A DNA stretch of 46,925 bases. Origin: an uncultured Porphyromonadaceae bacterium. Lineage in GTDB: Bacteria; Bacteroidota; Bacteroidia; Bacteroidales; Paludibacteraceae. The first letter of the stretch is position 1, and each line of letters starts with the position of its first letter. The DNA is taken from NCBI GenBank assembly GCA_949285425.1, contig CASEAJ010000011.1, positions 1-46,925 of the forward strand, written 5' to 3'. A program made the position numbers and the translations under genes. The notes under the pieces are model-generated. The model worked only from the letters and a program-made list of their open reading frames with translations. It searched no databases and was not told the DNA's origin. This document shows, piece after piece, positions 42,135 to 46,925 of the stretch.

Positions 42135-44459
42135 ATGAACAGCAACACAACGCCCCAACACATGTCAGCCCAAGAAGACATCATCGATTTGCGTGCCATC
42201 ATTGCCAAATACGTGAAAAAGTGGTATTGGTTTGTCATTTCCGTCTTCATCTGTGTAGGGGTAGCCTACGTTTACCTGAAGTTCACCCTGCCGCAATACA
42301 GCGTGCAGACCACCCTTCTGCTGCGCGACGATGCGGCCAACAACCCCCTTTCGCAGCTGGCCATGTTCGAGGGATTTTCAGGCTCGGGTGCAACCAAGGA
42401 GGTGGAAGATGAAATACAGGTGCTCACGACAAAGACCATCGCCTCGCAACTCATCAAGTCACTGGGCATAGAAACCGAATATTACGCCAAGAAAGGTTTC
42501 TCATCCTACAAGGAACTGTATCCGGTTTCTCCCATCGTGTTCGACATGCCCCAGTCTTTTAAAGACACGCTTACCGCCGTATTGAAGTTCAACGTCCGCC
42601 AGACAAAAAAAGGATATGAGGTCGAATTCGAGGCAAAGGAATTCAGCGAAAAATACCTGCTGGAAAAACTTGATGCGCCGTTCAACACACCTTACGGAGA
42701 AATGAAGTTCGCCGGACTGGCTCCGTTGGCCGAAAAGACCCGGTACAAGATTGTGTGCTATCCCAACCGCATTCTGACAGAAAGATATTCCAGCGCCATA
42801 CAAGTAGGCCCCGTCAACAAGAAATCGAGTGCCATCAAGGCCTCCATGATATCGCCCACCCCCCAAAAGGCCAAAGTGGTGCTGAACGAACTGATTCATC
42901 TGTACAACCAGGATGTGGTGAATGACAAGAACCTGATAGGCCGAAGCACCGCCGACTTTGTCAACGAGCAGATTGTCAACATAGAAAAGGAACTGTCGCA
43001 AATAGAAGTGGACATCGAGAAATACAAACGCTCGAACAACATCACCGACATATCATCGGAAGCCAAGCTGTTTCTCGAATCCATGGGAGAGTATGACAAG
43101 CAGCTGGCCGAAATACAGACACAAATCAATCTGGTCGCCTACATAGATGAATATGTCAAACGGGAAGAAAACCAGTTCGGACTGATTCCCGCCAACCTGG
43201 GCATAAGCGACCTTTCGCTCATTGAACTGATCAAGGAGTACAACGACGCCCTGTTGGAACGGCTAAAACTGCTCCGCACAACCAACGAACAGAACCCCAT
43301 CATCGCCCAAATGGAGAACACGCTGTCAGTCATACGCTCAAGTATCATCACCAGCATAAAAAGCATCTCCGACGGGCTGTACATAGCCCAGGCCGACCTG
43401 CTGAAAAAAGGTTCGCAGTTCACATCAAAAATTCAGGACGTGCCCCGGCAAGAACGTGAATACATTGAGATGATGAGACGTCAGGAAGTTTCACAGACAT
43501 TGTACGTCTACCTGCTGCAAAAGAAAAAGGAAAACGAGCTGAACCTGGCCACCACGTTGCCGCCAGCCAAAATACTGGACACCGCCTATGCTTCGCTGGA
43601 ACCCGTTTCACCCCGCAAACTGATTACACTGTTCATCGCCGTGTTGCTCGGGGGGTGCATCCCGCTGGTAACCATTTACCTGCTCGATTTGTTGAACAAC
43701 ACCATACAAGACAAGAAAGAATTCCAGAAACTGGTGCATGTTCCATACCTGGGTTCCATCCCGACAAACAAATCGGGAGAAAACATTGTCGTCACCCCCG
43801 GAAAAGTCACTCCCATCATCGAAATGTTCCGCCATCTGCGCACCAACCTGCAGTTCATGATATCCGGGAAAAACAATCCGGTCATTTTGGTAACATCCAG
43901 CGTGAGCGGCGAAGGCAAGTCGTTTATATCGACCAACCTTGCCATATCGCTCACGCTAATGAAAAAGAAGGTGGTCATCATAGGGCTGGACATACGCAAC
44001 CCCATGCTGGGTGAATACATGAAAATCCCCAAAACACAACAAGGGGCAACCATTTATCTGTCAACCCCCGACATGCCGGTTGACGATATCCTCTATGAAA
44101 TGCCCGGCATACCCAACCTGTATGTCATACAAGGAGGTCCGGTACCTCCCAACCCTACCGAACTGCTGATGAGCCCGCGATTGGATGAAATGATTGCCGA
44201 ACTGAAGAAATCATTCGATTATATCATCATCGACTCGGCTCCTGTAGGGGTCGTATCGGATACGTTCCAAATTAACCGGGTGGTAGACAATACGGTTTAT
44301 GTGTCAAGACAGAACTACACAACCCGCGAGGTGACCACCCTCATCAACGAGCTGCACGATGAACACAAGCTCAACAACATGTCCGTCGTACTCAACGGAA
44401 CCGACGAAGTTTCCATTTATTACGGATACAACCACAAGAAGTATCTGAAAGAAAAGTAG
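42135..44459 (+). CDS. Wzc-type polysaccharide co-polymerase with tyrosine autokinase domain
   Basis: A 774-aa inner-membrane protein that controls chain length and export of surface polysaccharide. An N-terminal Wzz domain with a membrane helix (KKWYWFVISVFICVGVAYVY) is followed by a long periplasmic coiled coil, a GNVR-type segment (PARILD equivalent ATTLPPAKILDTAY) and a second helix (LITLFIAVLLGGCIPLVTIY). The BY-kinase domain has Walker A (SGEGKS, about 591), Walker A' (VVIIGLDIRNPM, about 613) and Walker B (YIIIDSAPVG, about 696). The C-terminus has only a small tyrosine cluster (IYYGYNHKKY). No glycosyltransferase, flippase or polymerase follows; the next gene is the RHS cassette. Confidence 0.92.
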   Translation: MNSNTTPQHMSAQEDIIDLRAIIAKYVKKWYWFVISVFICVGVAYVYLKFTLPQYSVQTTLLLRDDAANNPLSQLAMFEGFSGSGATKEVEDEIQVLTTKTIASQLIKSLGIETEYYAKKGFSSYKELYPVSPIVFDMPQSFKDTLTAVLKFNVRQTKKGYEVEFEAKEFSEKYLLEKLDAPFNTPYGEMKFAGLAPLAEKTRYKIVCYPNRILTERYSSAIQVGPVNKKSSAIKASMISPTPQKAKVVLNELIHLYNQDVVNDKNLIGRSTADFVNEQIVNIEKELSQIEVDIEKYKRSNNITDISSEAKLFLESMGEYDKQLAEIQTQINLVAYIDEYVKREENQFGLIPANLGISDLSLIELIKEYNDALLERLKLLRTTNEQNPIIAQMENTLSVIRSSIITSIKSISDGLYIAQADLLKKGSQFTSKIQDVPRQEREYIEMMRRQEVSQTLYVYLLQKKKENELNLATTLPPAKILDTAYASLEPVSPRKLITLFIAVLLGGCIPLVTIYLLDLLNNTIQDKKEFQKLVHVPYLGSIPTNKSGENIVVTPGKVTPIIEMFRHLRTNLQFMISGKNNPVILVTSSVSGEGKSFISTNLAISLTLMKKKVVIIGLDIRNPMLGEYMKIPKTQQGATIYLSTPDMPVDDILYEMPGIPNLYVIQGGPVPPNPTELLMSPRLDEMIAELKKSFDYIIIDSAPVGVVSDTFQINRVVDNTVYVSRQNYTTREVTTLINELHDEHKLNNMSVVLNGTDEVSIYYGYNHKKYLKEK

Positions 44460-44488
44460 CAACAAACGGATTGCAGACATAAAAGAAA

Positions 44489-44526
44489 AGCAGGTGTGCT
44501 TGCGAAACACGCAACACACCTGCTTC
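44489..44526 (+). terminator. terminator after the wzc-type gene
   Basis: An 11-bp perfect stem (AAGCAGGTGTG at 44489-44499 with 44516-44526), flanked by A-rich and CTCTTTT sequence, lies about 30 nt after the stop. It is a plausible end of the export operon. The rest of the 44460-44826 gap is repeat R5 and unassigned sequence. Confidence 0.75.
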
Positions 44527-44639
44527 TCTTTTGGCCGTTTCATGCATTTGCCGCCTGCATTTCCCCTTCCTGACCACACAGAAATACCGTTTCACAAGGG
44601 AATGATTAATGACCTTTCCGGCAATATTATTCTACAGTC

Positions 44640-44817
44640 TCCGCACGCAGCTATAAAACTTATCTGCAAAAAACGGAAAACATACAGGCATACCGGCACG
44701 AACCCTACGACAAGCAAAGAAAAAGTAACATCCGGGCAAACTTTTTCGGGGGAAGGATTGTTAAAGAAAAAAAGATAGGCAAACTTATTCTCCAATAATT
44801 CAAACAACTGGAAAAAT
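44640..44817 (+). repeat. R5 dispersed repeat, copy 2, directly upstream of the RHS gene
   Basis: Same orientation and nearly the same sequence as 9970-10146, including the invariant core AACATCCGGGCAAAC..TTTTTCGGGGGAA and the end CAAACAACTGGAAAA. The similarity stops at about 44817, ten bases before the ATG of the RHS gene, so the repeat probably supplies its leader or promoter or marks an insertion edge. Confidence 0.8.
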
Positions 44818-44826
44818 GAATTCATT

Positions 44827-45930
44827 ATGCGGCTTAATATAAAGCGAATAAGCATATTGTCCTTTTTTGTCCTAACCGTTACCCTCGCCTGCGTCGGCAA
44901 CAAGGAGTACGGATTGATGTATCCGGAACATTATGACTACCTGGAGTTGAAGCGGATATACATCCCGGAAGGTTATGTGGACCAATATGACAATTACCAT
45001 TACTACCGCCGCGACCACCTGGGCAACGTCCGCGAGGTGTGGAAGCCCTCGGGTGACAGCACACTCACCGTACAACGCACCCGCTACTACCCCAACGGAC
45101 TGTTCTGGGAGTATCAGGCGGGGGACAGCGCCAGCCTGCAGCCGTACAAGTACGGAGGCAAGGAGTTTGTGGAGACGCACGGGCTGGACATGTACGACAG
45201 CCATGCACGGTGGTATGACCCGCGCATTATACGCACCACCTCGCCCGACCCGCTGGCGGAGAAGTACTATGACACCTCACCCTATGCCTGGTGCGGGAAC
45301 AATCCGGTGAATGCGGTTGACCCAGATGGGATGGAAATAATGTTTTTTGTTTATCAAAATGACAAATGGAATAAAGTCTCCTTCTCTGAACTAGATACTA
45401 ATATACAAGAGGCTTTAGAGATGTTTGCTCAAACACAAGAAGGTTATGATTTTCTTGCAGCATTTGCAAAGGAAGGCGATAAGATAGGTGACGTTGAATT
45501 CAATAAAAATGGTATTTTTTCGGAACATAACTATAATTTATTCCAAATATCAGGAAGTAATATATTAGGAGGTGCTATGTTACGTAATATATCTAAAAAT
45601 GAATTGAACTTTGATGTCCAATTTAATAAAGATAGAGATAAAAGTTCAGGACAAACGATTGAAGATTATGTGATAACTTTGTCTCATGAAAATTTTATAC
45701 ATTTAGATAGATATGTAGAAACAGCAGTAGAACTTCATAAGCAGGGAAAAATTGATGAGTTAAAGGAATTAAGGAACAAAGTTTTTAATAACGCTGCACG
45801 CGATCACAAGGGGTATGCAGAAAAGGATGAAGCTTATGTGAGAATGAATAAATTAATAAATCAACTATCTAATAAGCAGAATGCAGCTGCTGCCTGGTAT
45901 CGTCACAATCGAAAATATAAATTTGAATAA
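44827..45930 (+). CDS. short RHS-core protein with variable C-terminal (toxin-like) module
   Basis: A 367-aa protein with three parts. Residues 1-25 form an export signal (ISILSFFVLTVTLACVG; lipobox not classical). Residues 50-168 are the RHS repeat-associated core (DHLGNVREVW, GLDMYDSHARWYDP, SPDPLAEKYYDTSPYAW) ending in the PxxxxDPxG-type boundary NNPVNAVDPDG at 165-168. Residues 169-367 are an unrelated module with HENFIH (287-292) and RDH (325-327), possibly a metal site. Base composition falls sharply from GC-rich core to AT-rich module at about 45335, as in polymorphic toxins. The long beta-cage of a full RHS protein is missing, so it is an abridged or cassette form. I do not recognise the C-terminal family. 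Confidence 0.75.
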   Translation: MRLNIKRISILSFFVLTVTLACVGNKEYGLMYPEHYDYLELKRIYIPEGYVDQYDNYHYYRRDHLGNVREVWKPSGDSTLTVQRTRYYPNGLFWEYQAGDSASLQPYKYGGKEFVETHGLDMYDSHARWYDPRIIRTTSPDPLAEKYYDTSPYAWCGNNPVNAVDPDGMEIMFFVYQNDKWNKVSFSELDTNIQEALEMFAQTQEGYDFLAAFAKEGDKIGDVEFNKNGIFSEHNYNLFQISGSNILGGAMLRNISKNELNFDVQFNKDRDKSSGQTIEDYVITLSHENFIHLDRYVETAVELHKQGKIDELKELRNKVFNNAARDHKGYAEKDEAYVRMNKLINQLSNKQNAAAAWYRHNRKYKFE

Positions 45931-45942
45931 ATCAGCTTTATT

Positions 45943-46593
45943 ATGAAAAAATACTTTATCTGTATAGTGTTGTTTGTTTCCATAACAAATTGTATCAAAG
46001 GGAATGATTCAATATATACATGGTATAAATACTATTATGATATTATTTCTGTAAACAGAAGAGAAAACAACTATAGTATTGAGTCTTGCCAACAAAGTGA
46101 TGTTTATTTTAAAAAAGATACTATTTTTTTAAAACAAACTTATTTTGACATGAATTTTAACCTGCGACAAGAACGAAAAACATTCATTAAATCTGGCAAC
46201 AACTTGTATTCTGTTCAACCTAATAATGAAACAAGACTGTTTTTGTCAATTGCAACACACGATGCCGTTATTTACTTTCGGGATCCTTATTTTGAACCAA
46301 CAAATAGTGTATATGGCAGAATTCATTGGTATTTAGGGACAGACACTATTGGGCAAAACTGGGATAATAATAAAAGAATTCGACACAAATTTCTGGTTAA
46401 GATGGGATTTCCTTTGATGATAGAGGATCAAATTCCTTTGGAAAAATCTTATTATATAAACAATGGCGAATCGATAGAGTATCATTATTATGATGAAAAT
46501 TTTGTGTTGCTGTCAACAGAATATGCAGGAAATCATAATTTATTTTATTTGGAAAAAAGAAGGATATTCCCTTTTAAGGAAAATATCAAATGA
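45943..46593 (+). CDS. candidate immunity lipoprotein for the RHS module
   Basis: A 216-aa protein of no family I recognise. It has a short lipoprotein-like signal (YFICIVLFVSITNCIKG; Cys at about 17), so it probably sits on the periplasmic side of a membrane. The rest is rich in Tyr, Asn, Lys and aromatic beta-strand patterns (IYTWYKYYYDIISVN, GRIHWYLGTDTIGQNWDN). It starts 12 nt after the RHS stop and shares its AT-rich composition, which is the place of an immunity gene in polymorphic toxin loci. A TAAATTTG box at 45918-45925, inside the end of the RHS gene, could give it its own promoter. The role is inferred from position only. Confidence 0.5.
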   Translation: MKKYFICIVLFVSITNCIKGNDSIYTWYKYYYDIISVNRRENNYSIESCQQSDVYFKKDTIFLKQTYFDMNFNLRQERKTFIKSGNNLYSVQPNNETRLFLSIATHDAVIYFRDPYFEPTNSVYGRIHWYLGTDTIGQNWDNNKRIRHKFLVKMGFPLMIEDQIPLEKSYYINNGESIEYHYYDENFVLLSTEYAGNHNLFYLEKRRIFPFKENIK

Positions 46594-46611
46594 TTAATTG
46601 ATAGAAAAACG

Positions 46612-46818
46612 ATGGATATGGAAAGGAAAAGAAAAAATCCGAACAATCCTACAACAAAACTGATTGTCATACGCACAAATTTATCCATTCATGAGGGACT
46701 GACTCCAGGAAGTGCAGGTTGTATAAATTTACACAGAAATACTTCTGCGTTTTTTGAAAAGTTTATTCAATCCAACTCTTCATCCGTGAGATTAAGAGTA
46801 TTGTATAACACAAAATAA
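46612..46818 (+). pseudogene. displaced C-terminal toxin-module fragment
   Basis: A 68-aa frame whose centre, LSIHEGLTPGSAGCINLHRN, resembles the H..G..S.GCI active-site region of L,D-transpeptidase-like or DUF5675-type domains. Stops close upstream prevent a longer protein, so the N-terminal part is missing. Fragments of older toxin tips behind an RHS gene are common in such loci and can serve as recombination donors. The family link is tentative. Confidence 0.4.
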
Positions 46819-46824
46819 TAAATA

Positions 46825-46925
46825 ATGAAAGAGAAGTGCTTTTATATAGTTAATTTAATTAGATTATTAACGGCTCTCTTTTTGATGAGTGTGTGTATTA
46901 CAGATCTTTATGGTATAGCTCAAGA
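46825..46925 (+). CDS. start of a small exported protein, cut by the window end
   Basis: An ATG at 46825 opens a frame running off the window (33 codons seen). It begins MKEKCFYIVNLIRLLTALFL and continues MSVCITDLYGIAQ, a signal-peptide-like hydrophobic start. It follows the displaced fragment closely and has the same AT-rich composition, so it may be the immunity gene matching that fragment. Too little is visible for a family call. Confidence 0.4.
   Translation, partial: MKEKCFYIVNLIRLLTALFLMSVCITDLYGIAQ

Overview
The window looks like a chromosomal segment of a Bacteroidales gut bacterium (Bacteroidaceae: Bacteroides, Phocaeicola or a relative). The reasons are the SprA/Sov-type giant outer-membrane protein next to ruvA, the pdxJ-exbB-exbD-tonB run, a DUF4251 lipoprotein, few Shine-Dalgarno sites, and many copies of the Bacteroides promoter pattern (TTTG or TTG, about 20 nt, then TAnnTTTG). 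No rRNA, tRNA or CRISPR array was recognised.

Layout. Bases 1-1338: an IS3-family insertion sequence, left end off-window, with an intact -1 frameshift signal. 1362-9418: sprA and ruvA (minus). 9419-10381: a gene-free repeat region. 10382-14328: a secreted C1B cysteine peptidase and a CBM20-GH77 4-alpha-glucanotransferase (minus). 14702-15202: an acidic DMP19-like protein. 15240-19237 (minus): prephenate dehydrogenase, XseA, Fmt and NadK. 19461-22166 (plus): PdxJ and an ExbB-ExbD-TonB energy-transduction set. 22288-22728: a large composite repeat leading into a DJ-1/PfpI gene. 23422-25146 (minus): a Nudix hydrolase, a DUF4251 lipoprotein and a YbaK-type deacylase. 25458-31479: a tripartite RND efflux operon with a consensus promoter. 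31587-36470: a 1627-aa fusion of exonuclease-like, RecQ and UvrD modules, convergent with a Pif1-HRDC-HTH helicase (36481-38955), which is followed on the minus strand by Tag glycosylase and TatD. 40285-41298: repeats again. 41299-44459: a Wza/Wzc-type polysaccharide export pair. 44827 to the end: a short RHS cassette with an AT-rich C-terminal module, a candidate immunity lipoprotein, a displaced module fragment and one truncated gene.

The genes are mostly housekeeping (cofactors, translation start, DNA repair, envelope energisation). The unusual content is the non-coding DNA and the right edge. A hairpin repeat of about 80 bp (called R1 here) carries a Bacteroides promoter at its edge and occurs upstream of ruvA, the DJ-1 gene and tatD. 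Two composite copies of it lie in inverted orientation about 18.8 kb apart. Three different clusters of short palindromes share one architecture. A 180-bp repeat (R5) occurs both in the ruvA-peptidase gap and directly in front of the RHS cassette. All functional calls come from reading motifs; no database search was run.
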